From: Cylindrotheca closterium
Taxonomy: Eukaryota > Bacillariophyta > Bacillariophyceae > Bacillariales > Bacillariaceae
Direction of reading: 5' to 3'
Assembly (NCBI GenBank): GCA_933822405.4
Contig: CAKOGP040001825.1
Span: forward strand, 186,001 to 250,000
DNA: 64,000 bases
Shown here: piece after piece, positions 35,620-46,149 of the stretch
Position numbering within the stretch: the stretch's first letter is position 1
How the letters are laid out: the number at the start of each line of letters is the position of its first letter
Notes under the pieces: model-generated
The model's input: the letters and a program-made list of their open reading frames with translations, nothing else
The model's database searches: none
Told to the model about the DNA's origin: nothing
Translations under genes and position numbers: made by a program

Positions 35620-37647
35620 ATGATGGATCGGTTCCAGGGCCTCGTCAGAAGACATCCAGTCAAGACTTTTGCCCTTTCAGGAGCTGTCATTTCTACTGCC
35701 TATCGTAGTCGTCAGAAGCAGATGGAAATGAAAAAGAAGAGGATCTTGGTGTTGCCATTCTACAAGATGAATATTGTAGAGCAAACCAAACCGAACCTTC
35801 GATCATTTTCGTCTTCGACCACTGAGATGGCTGTTGACGAACTGGTGGGATTGATTCATGAGGCAGCTAAAGATCCAAACATAACTGGTATTCATGGGAT
35901 ATTCGGTAACGGGTTTGGATTCAGCACGGGAGGTTGGGCCCATCTCGAGGAGATTCGGAACGCATTGACCGTATTTCGGCAATCACATCGAGATCACCCG
36001 GAAACATCCAATTCGTCCGCAGATTCTATCAAAACGCCGAGAAAATTGAAGCCGTTAGTAGCTTACTCAAACACTTTCTCGAGTCCTTTGCCAAAGGCCG
36101 ACATGAGGGAGTACTATCTAGCGTCAGCGTTTTCGACGATCATGTTGCAGTCGCAAGGTGACTTGAATCTATTTGGCTTGTCAACATCAAACATGTTCTA
36201 TCGAGACTTTCTGAAACGATATGGTATCCAAGTCGATGTCTTCAAGCATGGGTTATATAAGAACTTTGCCAACCAATTCACTCACAAAAGCTATTCGAAA
36301 GAGCACAAGGAAAACGTCAAGAATCTCGTGACATCAATCAATCACATGGTATGTGAGACAATTTTTAATTCTCGGGAGATCTTCAAGAAATATGATGAGT
36401 ACGAAGCATTTTGGGATATGATACATTCTAGCGGTTCGCTGCCCGCTGATGCAGCTAAGAAAATTGGATTGGTGGACCGGGTCGTGGGTTTGGATCCCAT
36501 AGGTAATGTGATTTCGGCACTGAAACAAGCAAAGTCAGCTGAAGAAGAGAAGACAAAAGGCGGCATTAGAACCAGTGATGTCATCAACAGCTGGATCGCG
36601 AAGAATACGGGATTTGAAGACTTTGAAGTCGAAGGAACAGTTTCGATTCAGGAATATGCGAAAGAGAGCACGATTAAAAAATTTCAAAAGTTTAGCTTCG
36701 ACACTTCAAATCAAGAAAAGATTGCAGTGCTGAAGGTCACAGGTGCAATTACAGACAAAACGGCGGAAAGGGTAAACAAAGCCCTTAGAAAGCTGAAGGG
36801 AGCAGATAACGTCAAGGCCTTGGTTCTTCGTGTGGATTCCCCTGGTGGAGCAATCACGGCATGTGAATCAATTCAGCAAGAGTTGCGAAATACTGGGAAG
36901 GAGTACGTAGTGTCGTTTGGAAATGTGAGTGCCAGTGGTGGCTACTACATTTCAACGCATAGCAACAGAATATTTGCTTTGCCCACAACTATTACTGGAT
37001 CAATTGGCGTCTTTATGTTGCGAATGAACTTCACAGGGCTTGCAAAACAGTACGGAGTAACCGTGGACTCGGTGCAATCAAGCGATTTATCTGGAAGTTT
37101 TGATCCCTTCACACCGATCAACAATCCAATGAAGAGAAACTTTGAAAACTTTTCCGATCGAGCTTACATGCGATTCAAGAGCCTTGTCAGTGATGGCCGA
37201 AAGATGGATATGAATGCTGTGGAAGATGTAGCCCAAGGCAAAGTATGGACTGGAAAACAAGCCCAAGATATTGGTCTTGTTGATGAGCTAGGTGGTTTGC
37301 AAAAAGCTATTGCGTACTGTCAACGTTCGTTTACGAAAGACGGAAATGCAGAAGTTGTAAGGTGGCCACCACGTATGTCATTCTTGGAAATGCTTTCGGG
37401 AGAAGATGAAGATCTGAAAGACACTTTTCCTGGAGCTCTTGCTTTGATGCAAAGCTCAGCAGCCGACTTGCTAGGCCTTGAATACGGCCTTCAATCGAGG
37501 TACAAAAGCCAGGATTTCAAGATCCCATCGTCTGTTTCTGGCATGATGCTCACGATCGATGAGGACTGGGCAATTCGTTGCATGCTAGAAAATGAGGAAC
37601 AAGTACGAGATTTTATGTCTAACTTCCCGTCAAGTGCCTGGGATTAG
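35620..37647 (+). CDS. sppA: SppA-type signal peptide peptidase (protease IV, S49)
   Basis: A single exon encodes 675 aa. Two S49 domains are present, as in long bacterial SppA. The N-domain carries the general base Lys214 (GLYKNFANQF, cf. GTYKSAVEPF in E. coli). The C-domain carries the nucleophile Ser439 (NVSASGGYYIS), followed by TTITGSIGVF. The N-terminus is basic with a weak hydrophobic run (TFALSGAVISTAY), which might be a mitochondrial or membrane-anchor signal; a plastid ASAF motif is not seen. Two adjacent ATGs (35620, 35623) are possible starts. The gene begins 87 bp after the Doa10 stop. Confidence 0.93.
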   Translation: MMDRFQGLVRRHPVKTFALSGAVISTAYRSRQKQMEMKKKRILVLPFYKMNIVEQTKPNLRSFSSSTTEMAVDELVGLIHEAAKDPNITGIHGIFGNGFGFSTGGWAHLEEIRNALTVFRQSHRDHPETSNSSADSIKTPRKLKPLVAYSNTFSSPLPKADMREYYLASAFSTIMLQSQGDLNLFGLSTSNMFYRDFLKRYGIQVDVFKHGLYKNFANQFTHKSYSKEHKENVKNLVTSINHMVCETIFNSREIFKKYDEYEAFWDMIHSSGSLPADAAKKIGLVDRVVGLDPIGNVISALKQAKSAEEEKTKGGIRTSDVINSWIAKNTGFEDFEVEGTVSIQEYAKESTIKKFQKFSFDTSNQEKIAVLKVTGAITDKTAERVNKALRKLKGADNVKALVLRVDSPGGAITACESIQQELRNTGKEYVVSFGNVSASGGYYISTHSNRIFALPTTITGSIGVFMLRMNFTGLAKQYGVTVDSVQSSDLSGSFDPFTPINNPMKRNFENFSDRAYMRFKSLVSDGRKMDMNAVEDVAQGKVWTGKQAQDIGLVDELGGLQKAIAYCQRSFTKDGNAEVVRWPPRMSFLEMLSGEDEDLKDTFPGALALMQSSAADLLGLEYGLQSRYKSQDFKIPSSVSGMMLTIDEDWAIRCMLENEEQVRDFMSNFPSSAWD

Positions 37648-37825
37648 TGATCTACTACAGCTTAAATGTCTACTTTGTGTTCCAACAAGATGCGTTTTTC
37701 AAGGGATTTATTTGCAGATCAATCCAATCCAGTTGGACAGAAGGTATTCAGCATTGCGGGCTACGACGTGATGATTTATTCGTAGCCCATGTGGTTTTCT
37801 CTCCGACGGATAAATTTACAGTATC

Positions 37826-38704
37826 CTAGAATTCTAGTCCATAGAGTTTGAAAACTTGGTTTGCGATGACAAAATATCCTAATAGACCAGAGACATCAAC
37901 CAGACTCGTCATTGCCGGAGCGGCGATAACACTTGGGTCCAGACCGAACCAGATACACACAAACGGAATTGTCGCTCCCAGAGTAGCGGCAACCGTGGAC
38001 AAAAGGGGCATTGTGAGGAAAAGTACTGTTGTGACGTGATAGGAGATGCCCATGAGCTTGTAGGCCACAGGGCCTACAATAACCCCCAGAATCATTCCCG
38101 ACAACACCCCAGCAAGCGCTTCCTTAAAAATGACTTTCGCGGCGTGCTTTGGTTGCACAGTTCCTGCACTCAGAGCTGATAAAAGTGTGCCGATTGTTTG
38201 TCCTCCGGTATTTCCTCCATGACCAGCCAGTAGCGGAACGAAATATGAGAGCTCAATGTGTTTCTCCAGTGTATGTTCAAAACTGTTCATGATAATTGCT
38301 GTGAAAGATAAAGAAGCAAGAAAGATGCCAAGCCATCCAACTCGCTTCAAACTTGTAGTATAGAACGGTTCATCCAAATAGTTTGCAATGTCTTCCTCAC
38401 TGACATCTCCTCCTCCATGGCCGCCATGGCCTCCCGACGACTTTGCTGGCCCTTTCAGCTGCTGTTTTAGTTTTTCGATCTCGGCCTTTTGTTCAAGAAT
38501 TTTTTCTTTGAGCTCCCCAAGGACGCTGGATTCTGTCTTGCCAGTCATCTTGGAAAAAGTTGCAATATTGGTTAACGAGGAGACTCCTGGAGATGTGATG
38601 GCAGTCGCTCCACAAATCAGGAAGGAAATGAAAAGTAATGCTTTGAAAATGGCGGTCGTTGGTCTCAATGTTGAACTGTGCGATGCGCACAATCGGATTC
38701 GCAT
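37826..38704 (-). CDS. MgtE/SLC41-type divalent cation transporter, single membrane domain
   Basis: A single exon encodes 292 aa from the ATG at 38704; the in-frame codon at 38782 is GTG. A hydrophobic N-terminal signal (ALLFISFLICGATA) is followed by a coiled-coil-like stretch (LKEKILEQKAEIEKLKQQL), a His/Gly run (GGHGGHGGG) and one MgtE membrane domain. The pore signature PLLAGHGGNTGGQ and the repeated GxxxG-rich helices are clear. The bacterial N and CBS Mg2+-sensing domains are absent, and animal SLC41 has two such domains in one chain, so this one should dimerise. No ASAF motif follows the signal. Confidence 0.88.
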   Translation of the reverse strand: MRIRLCASHSSTLRPTTAIFKALLFISFLICGATAITSPGVSSLTNIATFSKMTGKTESSVLGELKEKILEQKAEIEKLKQQLKGPAKSSGGHGGHGGGDVSEEDIANYLDEPFYTTSLKRVGWLGIFLASLSFTAIIMNSFEHTLEKHIELSYFVPLLAGHGGNTGGQTIGTLLSALSAGTVQPKHAAKVIFKEALAGVLSGMILGVIVGPVAYKLMGISYHVTTVLFLTMPLLSTVAATLGATIPFVCIWFGLDPSVIAAPAMTSLVDVSGLLGYFVIANQVFKLYGLEF

Positions 38705-39008
38705 TACAATGCAATAGGACACAGATAGATAGCGTATGTTTGACAGCGGCTGTTGACCTTGAAATGAGACAATGAGGTGCACTGTATTGTTGAGTCTTTT
38801 CGATACGACGCGATGACGTACCTTTCAGGTACGACTTGACGGCGGTCAGACGGGATGCGGGAATCAATCAAATCCTTTCACCTTCACCTTTGCCTTCTAC
38901 TGTATATTCTCGCTTTCTCCCATCACCAATTCCGAGTATCGATCACCAACTTGTCGCGATTCTGCCAAAACATCAACAAAAACCTAAACTCCTCTCCAAA
39001 ACAGAACG
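38705..39008. promoter_or_regulatory. Divergent promoter region with a GTAC inverted repeat
   Basis: The MgtE (-) and RsmG (+) genes diverge from this 304-bp region. It contains CGTACCT-TTC-AGGTACG at 38817-38833, a perfect 7-bp inverted repeat with a 3-nt centre. No protein-coding potential is seen. Confidence 0.4.
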
Positions 39009-39983
39009 ATGCATCCGTGTCTCGTCGCTTCCTTCACAATATTAGTGGCGCTATCTCAGCTATCAATTTGCGGTGGTTTTGCGTTGCCGAGAACAAAACA
39101 TGCAACTGAGAGTCACAATGTGTTGTCAGCCATTGACGACGAAAATGGATCAACTTCTTTGGATTTTGCAATGGACCCAACAGGAGATGAAGCAAAGTCT
39201 ATCATGAATCACTTATCCCTATCATCAGAACAGCATCAGCAATTGGCAAAATTGGCTGTGCTTGTGACGGACTGGAATACGAGAATCAATCTTATCAGCC
39301 GAAAAGATTGTTCGAAGGAAGTTGTGTTTGGAAGGCATATCATTCCCAGTCTAGCGCCAAAAGGAATGAATGAAGAAGACGTAATAATAAAAAGTCAACA
39401 ACGTGTTGTCGATGTGGGAACTGGAGGAGGCTTTCCCGGACTCCCACTTGCCATTGCCTATCCCGATGTTGATTTCTTGTTGGTCGATTCGGTTGGGAAG
39501 AAACTTGTTGCTGTGGAGGATATGGCGGATAAGCTTGGATTGACCAACGTCAAGATCCACCACGGGAGAGCAGAACAACTGATGGAGAAATTCGATGTTT
39601 GTGTTGGCCGTAGTGTTGCTGCAATCCCAACCTACTGCTTCTGGATCAATAACCTTCTTGAAAGGAACGGACACTTGCTCTACATGATTGGGGGAGACAT
39701 AGATCAAGAGCTATTGGACCAAGCAATCATTGATACTGATATTGATGACTTGCTGGAAAGCTCTGGGGCATCAGATAAGAGAATTCTTGTCTTTCCAGAA
39801 GAAACAGTGAAGAAGATTGCAAAGGCATCTGGTGAAAAGCCAAAGGTGCCACGGAAAACAAAGCCAACTCTAGGCACAAAGAGAAAGAAAAGAGCCAAGG
39901 GTGAATGGGCCAAGAAGGCAGACCCAACAGTACCCAAGCAACGAGGCTACGAAAACTTCAAGCGTTACGATAACCTAGCCTAA
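39009..39983 (+). CDS. rsmG: 16S rRNA m7G methyltransferase RsmG (GidB), plastid-targeted
   Basis: A single exon encodes 324 aa. A signal peptide ends at CGGF-ALPR, an ASAF-like plastid motif, followed by a transit-like region. The core has LVTDWNTRINLISRKD, then SAM-binding motif I VVDVGTGGGFPGLPLAI, DFLLVDSVGKKLVAVE and the later GRSVAAIP. RsmG methylates G527 of bacterial 16S rRNA, so the target here is presumably plastid 16S rRNA. The C-terminus has a Lys/Arg-rich extension (KPTLGTKRKKRAKGEW) absent from bacterial RsmG, perhaps an RNA-binding tail. Confidence 0.93.
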   Translation: MHPCLVASFTILVALSQLSICGGFALPRTKHATESHNVLSAIDDENGSTSLDFAMDPTGDEAKSIMNHLSLSSEQHQQLAKLAVLVTDWNTRINLISRKDCSKEVVFGRHIIPSLAPKGMNEEDVIIKSQQRVVDVGTGGGFPGLPLAIAYPDVDFLLVDSVGKKLVAVEDMADKLGLTNVKIHHGRAEQLMEKFDVCVGRSVAAIPTYCFWINNLLERNGHLLYMIGGDIDQELLDQAIIDTDIDDLLESSGASDKRILVFPEETVKKIAKASGEKPKVPRKTKPTLGTKRKKRAKGEWAKKADPTVPKQRGYENFKRYDNLA

Positions 39984-40017
39984 GTTACTATTCATCATGC
40001 GGTTCAATGTCAAACTC

Positions 40018-41831
40018 TTACGACATTTCAAAACCAGCATTAGCCCCTCCCATACCATAATCAGCTGACGTGCTAACTGGCATGTGTGTAGCGTAATGTG
40101 GATTTCCAGTTCCAATCACCTTTCTGCATGGCATGCATATTATTTTGACAATCACACCCGAAATCGTGATCGCTAGTCGGCAAACACTGAAAGATCAAAA
40201 GTGTCAGCATATTACCTTTGAGTGGACAATGGAAAGTTGACAAAAGGTGACACCGTGAATTCTTACCTTGCGTAAACTCCATCAGGATTTTCAGACATTT
40301 GATGTGCTGTGAATATCATTCCCCCGATCGCAAGAAGAAATCCCATTCCTCCAGCCGCAGCAGCAACTTCTTCTTCTTCCTTCAGTTCTTCTTCAACCTC
40401 TTCCAATTCTTCTTCTGCGACTTCCTCTTTTTCCTCTATATCGAGATCTTCAAAGGCCGTCTCCTCGGTTTCTTTATCGGTTCCCTTTTCTTTACTAGTC
40501 TCGCCTTCGGCCTCCTCAATCATCTTCTCGAATTCGTCATCGGCATCAGCTGGCTTACTACCACTTTGCTCAGTTGCACTTGTAATCCTGTCATCATCCG
40601 AGCCACCCTCCATTTCATCCGCTAGCTCTTCCTCTTCCATTGCTTCTTCTTCTTTAATATCTTCGCCTACACTAGACTTGCCTTTTTCCGCACTCTTGTT
40701 CTTCAAGCTCTTCCAGGCTCCTGCCAAGCCACCTTCTTTCTTTGGAGCTTGGCCGCCCCCATTGCCAAGTTGAGAATTGCCAAACTGTGAAGATCCATTA
40801 CCACCATACTGTGGATTGAAACCTCCACCTTGTGGAGGAGGTGGCGAGTAAGATGACGATGCCATATTATTTCCATCCGCTGGAAATCCTGGTTGATTAA
40901 CGATGCCACCTTGACCACCAAAATTGTCTAAAGGTGGGGGGGCATATCTTGGCTCTTCATCGGTCGGCTCGATCGGCGTGATCAAATTTCCCATGTCCCC
41001 CATCGGTGGGGTAGTAGTTGTCCCACCGCCTATTGGTGGGGTAGTAGTGTTCCAATCGTTCCCGCCTTGTCCCAGAAAAGGAGTATCACCAAATTGGTTA
41101 GGAGGAGTGTTTGGATTGATTGGGACTCCGCCTCCAACTGGGGCGGCTGGTTGCTCTTTTTGAACGGATGAAGATGCAGAATCGACGGGAGGTACTCCAT
41201 TTGTGTCTTTTGGAGGGCTTCCACCTTGAGATCCTCCACTGTGGGACGTCGAATTCGCTGGCGGCACCAAACCTGCTCCTTGCTGTGGGGTTGACGGGAC
41301 AACACTTTGACCAGGTTGTGATGATAGTGGAAAGCCCATACTGCCGCCACCAGTGACATTGGCCAATGGGCTATTTGAAGGAGCCGTCTGGTTGATTTGT
41401 TGAGTGACTGGATTGGCGGCCGGATCTTTCCGATCGTTTTTGTTTTCACCCTCCATTTGATTGTTCGGTCCATCTCCTGGAGCGCTGGTAAATAAGGTTG
41501 ATGAATTCTTTCCTGAATCTGTTGGCTCCCCACCTTCATCACTATCACTATCTTCGTCCGCATCATTTTCGTCTGCATCTTCACCTTCCTCTTCATCTTC
41601 TTCCTCGTCTTCATTCATATCAGAGTTACCATCTTCATCATCGTCTTCGTCTTCTAGTGCTCTAGACTCTGTATTTAGATAACGTGATGTAATTTGTGCT
41701 CTGCGAAGATTGCTTCCACGAATGGCAGATTTGTCGGAAGATTCGACCCCAAACAACATCATGCATACTGTCGCTGAAAACAGAAGTAATGCGTATAGAA
41801 ACAACTTGGAAGAATTTCGTCGTTGTGTCAT
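40018..41831 (-). CDS. Acidic, low-complexity membrane protein; possible cell-wall-related protein
   Basis: Exons 41831-40267 and 40186-40018 (donor GTAAGA, acceptor TTTCAG, phase 2) give 577 aa. The N-terminal signal or anchor is at residues 9-27. RYL (50-52) and RAL (57-59) precede a dense Asp/Glu tract. A Pro/Gly/Asn/Gln-rich middle follows, then Lys/Glu-rich helices. Two hydrophobic segments close the chain, at about 488-508 and, encoded by the second exon, about 523-540, with a Cys/Lys-bearing end and a Gly/Ser tail. No catalytic domain is seen. Signal, RXL and acidic low complexity recall silica- or wall-associated diatom proteins; this is inference. The stop converges on RsmG 34 bp away. 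Confidence 0.72.
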
Positions 41832-42831
41832 TATAGTACTAATAGCTGGAATGCACCTAGTATGAGAAGTATTGTTGTCTTTCTCCCTTTCAGTGGGAAT
41901 CAATAATCGCAGAGGGAAGAGTTTTATCAAACTTGAAAATTGAAAATGGACAAAGTTTGGAACTTCTTTCCAATCTCGGATGCCGGCCAGACATACGCTC
42001 ACGTATGGGTCATTTTTTTTTTCAAACAAAGAAAAGTACCAGGTACAGTACAGTTAGTGGGACTCAATACTCTCTTCATTCCACAGTTTCAAGTTGCCTT
42101 CGCAAGATTGAACCAAAAATGCTATTTACTCTTTTGTCATTCCAGTTCGTATTGGTACTACAAGTATTAGTTGGCGTTGAATATGCTGAAATATTGCCTT
42201 GTCCGTAGACATGTGTTGTAGACTGCATTCGCCTAATTCTTCCTCCTCTATTTCATTCTGATAAAGTGCTGAGCAGGAAAAGTAGTACCGGCCGGTAGCC
42301 ACCAATGACGCTTGGAGGATGCGGGCTTTCAAGTGTTGAATACTGCAATGACACCAGCAAAGTAATAGTAAAAGGACAAAAACAAACACAAACACAATAT
42401 TAAAGTAACCACAGCTCCCACACATGGTGAGGATTGTGTGATGTACCTATTCTTTGAAATAGTTGCATTGGAATACCTCGCACAACTCATTCTCCAAATG
42501 TGGCGGGAGTACCCACGATGATTCACGATTCCGTTCAGTACTTTAACATTCGTAGAGCATACGCGGAAGGTTCTTCCTCACAACATGAAATCATACCGGT
42601 AGTCAAAACAATCTTTGCGTTCCACAAACGACGACAAGCGAGATATTGGAAAACGAAAGAAAGGACTTGTCATTGCTACAACGAGTGAATCTCAATCAGC
42701 CTCTAGCTAGCAGCAAATACAACATACCTTTGTGCAGAGCTTTCGACTTTAAACCCTTCAGAACCAACTACGAGTTTCGAAAACGAACCACCAAACCAAA
42801 CCAATACACATACAAACACAAACCATTGACA
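41832..42831. other. 1-kb intergenic region with possible unrecognised upstream exon
   Basis: The acidic protein gene (-) and the EGF-like gene (+) diverge here. A T tract lies at 42012-42021 and the words GTACAGTACAGT at 42043-42054. A short ORF from ATG 42119 to 42213 reads like a signal peptide (MLFTLLSFQFVLVLQVLVG). It may be a first exon of the EGF-like gene, but no strong donor follows. Otherwise nothing is recognised. Confidence 0.45.
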
Positions 42832-43597
42832 ATGACAGACTATTTCCGCAGGTGCGAGGACGGCCATCGGTGTGAGAATGGATCCTTTTGCAAGGAAGAC
42901 CCCAATCAAGAAGGATCTTTTTATTGTGATTGTTCCACGGCTGTGGGAGGAAACTTTGCTGGCCTGTATTGCGAATATGAGGCTCAAACGGAATGTAAAT
43001 TTGCTTCCGATGTAGAGGCCTCCTGGTTCTGCGTCAATCTCGGTGAATGTAAAGTAGTGGACAACTATTGGACTTGTCAATGTAACAATAATTTCGACGG
43101 ACCGGTACGTTTCTATGCATGGATACTGTCAAATGAATGAACAGTTTCTCAACTTTTTTTCCCGTTTCCCACAGCACTGTGAATTCATCAACGGTGCAGT
43201 CCCCGAAGACTGGCCTATTGCCACAAGAAGCAATGTCATAGCTAGATCACCAGAAGATGGAATGGGAGGTGGAGCAATAGCTGGGATTGTCATTGCAATT
43301 CTGGTCATCTTTGCGGTAGTTAGCTACGTCGTTTACAAGAAACGAAAGGGAGAAGACTTGTATCCCCGCAAAGAATCTGCTGGCCAGAATGCTCCAAGGG
43401 ATCAAAGTGAAGCTTTGGCGATTGATGCGGATGGTTCTGTATTGAGAGAATCTGTCAAGGCCATGTCGGGTAAGGTTGACGAAAACGGATTCCCTGTGTT
43501 GGCATCCACTCCGGAAAACGGTGCAGTGAAAAATCACTCGAATGGACATTCCAACGGACACTCCAATGGCGATCAAGTTTCGGGCCACTTACTTTAA
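42832..43597 (+). CDS. EGF-like single-pass membrane protein
   Basis: Exons 42832-43104 and 43175-43597 (GTACGT...CACAG, phase 0) give 231 aa. The N-terminal part has two Cys-rich EGF-like modules (CEDGHRCENGSFC...FYCDC and CKFA...CVNLGEC...WTCQC). The second is completed by HCEF after the intron. One membrane span (about residues 145-165, AGIVIAILVIFAVVSYVVY) is followed by a basic KKRKG stop-transfer and a cytosolic tail ending in three NGHS repeats. The chosen ATG gives no signal peptide, although the Cys modules should be outside. A good acceptor (TTTCCGCAG) at 42843-42851 suggests an upstream exon could supply one. Confidence 0.75.
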
Positions 43598-43796
43598 AGG
43601 CAATACTTGGAGAGGGGTTCCATTTGTAAAATAACACAGCAGTTTTAGATCTACCGTACCAGGTTCGTACCATGATACAAGATACAATGATCAACTTCTA
43701 TGCTTGGAACGTACTGTCTGTCTGCCCCACGTACACCATCACAACCAAGTCCATCGTGAACGTTTGACGGTGTTGTTCTGGATCATCCAGAGAAAT

Positions 43797-46149
43797 ATGC
43801 CAACCAAAGGAAGAAAAGGCGAGAAGGATGGTGGTTCAAAGAAAAGAAAAATGGCTACCACACCAGAGCCAACTCCAACTGTTCCTCGGAAGAAAGATAG
43901 CGTAAAGAAATCAAGACTATCAGACAAAGGTGACAGTTTGGCAACTGCCACCATGCCTAGAAAGGCCTCCAAAGGGAAGAAAGATACTCCAGCGACCACA
44001 CCTGATCCGAAGAAGAAGGAGGCAGAATCTCTGAAAGTACCAGATAATACAGTAGAGAAGAAAGAAGACGCGAAGACTACAAAATCGGCATCTCCCAAAC
44101 CACCCCGTCAAGATTCAATAACAGCGACATCTGGCAACAACAGCAACCCTGAGACTGCAACGACTGATGATACAGCGAAAGCCAATGACACCAAACCACC
44201 ACTGGTAGCACAAACGCCGAAACCCGCTCCACAAAAAGAGACTCCCAGTCGAGGACGACCACCAGCACCCGCTGTTAAAACCACTAGTGATCCCACCGTT
44301 GGGGCCCCCGATTTAACGGCGTCGGGAAAGAATCCAAAAAAGCCGACAAAGAGGCAATCGCTGAAAATAGACACTTCCAAGACAAAGTCGGAAATTGGAG
44401 ACAAAGGGAAGTCTCCAAGGCCTGATGCCAAAATGGATAATCATCCATACCAACGAGGATCCGTCATTGAGGTTTTGCATGGGGTCGAAGAAAATAGTGA
44501 AGATGAGGAGGGTTGGTGGTCAGAGGATTCCGAAGAAAAGAAATTCGAGGACAAACCAGGGACTTCGGTACGCTTGTGCGATGTGATCGATCGGGTGCCT
44601 CATGGGGACAAGTGGAGGTATTATGTGCACTATCGAGATTTCAATCGACGAATGGACGAATGGATCAGCATGGAAAGGATCATATCTCCTCCTAGTGTCG
44701 GAAACGCAAAGGCACGGGCAATCAAGCAGGAAAAGAAAAAAGAGGAACGGAAGAAGCAGCGGACAGAGGTTAAGAAAGAAGAGAATATAGATGTGTCGGC
44801 TCCCAGGGCGAGTCGCCGACGTTATTCTACTCAGCCTCCAGGTAGCGCGGATCCCAGTCTGCTTGATCTGGATCCTGAAACGCCACGGCGGACTCGTCAT
44901 TCTCGCAAGAAGAGCATTGATGAGACCATGGTTGGCTCTGTGACCTCCAATGAGAATACCGAACCGCAACCCGAACCTGTTGCCCCAGTCATGGCGGCTG
45001 AAAAGGGAATCGTAGCGCTGCCAACTCAGGCAGGTACTCATACCACCACAGTTGGAGAACACGTGGTTCATACCATCTCGGCACAGGAATTAGATGAGCA
45101 CGAAGGGCTGGACGATGCTGCCTTGCGTGAACACGAGGAAGTCACCAAGGTCAAGAATGTAGCCTTTTTGGAACTTGGAGCATACCAAATGGAAACTTGG
45201 TACTTTTCTCCTTTGCCGAAGGAGCTACTCTCGGAGCAAGGGTATACAGAAGTCTTGTACGTTTGCGAATTCACCTTCTCCATGTTTGCACGAAAGAGCG
45301 AATTACAGCGTTTCCAAGCTCGTCTACCATCGCAAGATAGGCATCCCCCTGGAAATGAAATCTACCGTAGAGGAAACCTTTCCAGTAAGTATGAGGATGC
45401 TCTCTTTTCGATCCCACAGTTCGATTTCTAATGTTTTCTTTGTGTTCGAAGTGTTTGAGGTCGATGGTTTTCAAGAGCGCACTTATTGCCAGAACTTGTG
45501 CTATATCGCCAAACTGTTTTTGGATCACAAGACTCTGTATTTTGATGTGGATCCATTCTTGTTCTACGTCCTGTGCGAAGTCGACGAACGAGGCTTTCAT
45601 CCAGTCGGATACTACAGCAAGGAAAAGTACTCGGACGTTGGCTACAATCTTGCATGTATCTTGACATTTCCCTGTCATCAACGTAAAGGTTACGGCCGAT
45701 TTCTAATAGCCTTTTCCTACGAGCTAACCAAGAAAGAAGAGAAAGTTGGGTCACCAGAGAAGCCCATGTCAGATCTTGGTCAACAGGCTTACAAACCATA
45801 TTGGGCATCCACGATTATTGATTTCTTGAGAAATGAAGTGTCAGAATCCTCCAGTCTAAGCATTATGGATATTTCGAAACTAACATCAATTATGGCCGAG
45901 GATATCGTCTTTACACTAAACCAGTTGGGATTGTTGAAGATTATCAACGGCGTTTATTTTATTGCAGCAGAAGAAGGGTTACTCAGTACACTGGCAAAGA
46001 AGTACCCTGTGAAGGAACCTCGTGTCGATCCATCCTGTTTGCATTGGACGCCATATGCTACGGACGTCAAACGTGACAAATTCTCGATTCACAGCAAGAA
46101 GCCCAACTTGGAAGCTGATGAGAATCGGGGGAGCGGAGGATTCCCTTGA
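43797..46149 (+). CDS. KAT5: MYST-family histone acetyltransferase (Esa1/Tip60 type)
   Basis: Exons 43797-45384 and 45452-46149 (phase 1) give 761 aa. The first ATG is at 43797; upstream frame codons include a TTG only. A long Lys/Ser/Pro-rich tail (residues 1-220) precedes a Tudor-knot chromodomain (YYVHYRDFNRRMDEWIS). The MYST domain has LDHKTLYFDVDPFLFYV with the autoacetylated Lys, ACILTFPCHQRKGYGRFLIAF with the catalytic Cys and acetyl-CoA loop, and SPEKPMSDLG with the catalytic Glu. The C2HC finger before it keeps only the first Cys (VCEFTFSMF). This family forms the NuA4/TIP60 complex that acetylates H4. Confidence 0.93.

Noticed and set aside
41030..41614. 194-codon minus-strand ORF beside the acidic protein
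   Set aside because: It is another frame of the same exon; its Lys/Met-rich composition comes from the repetitive acidic codons.
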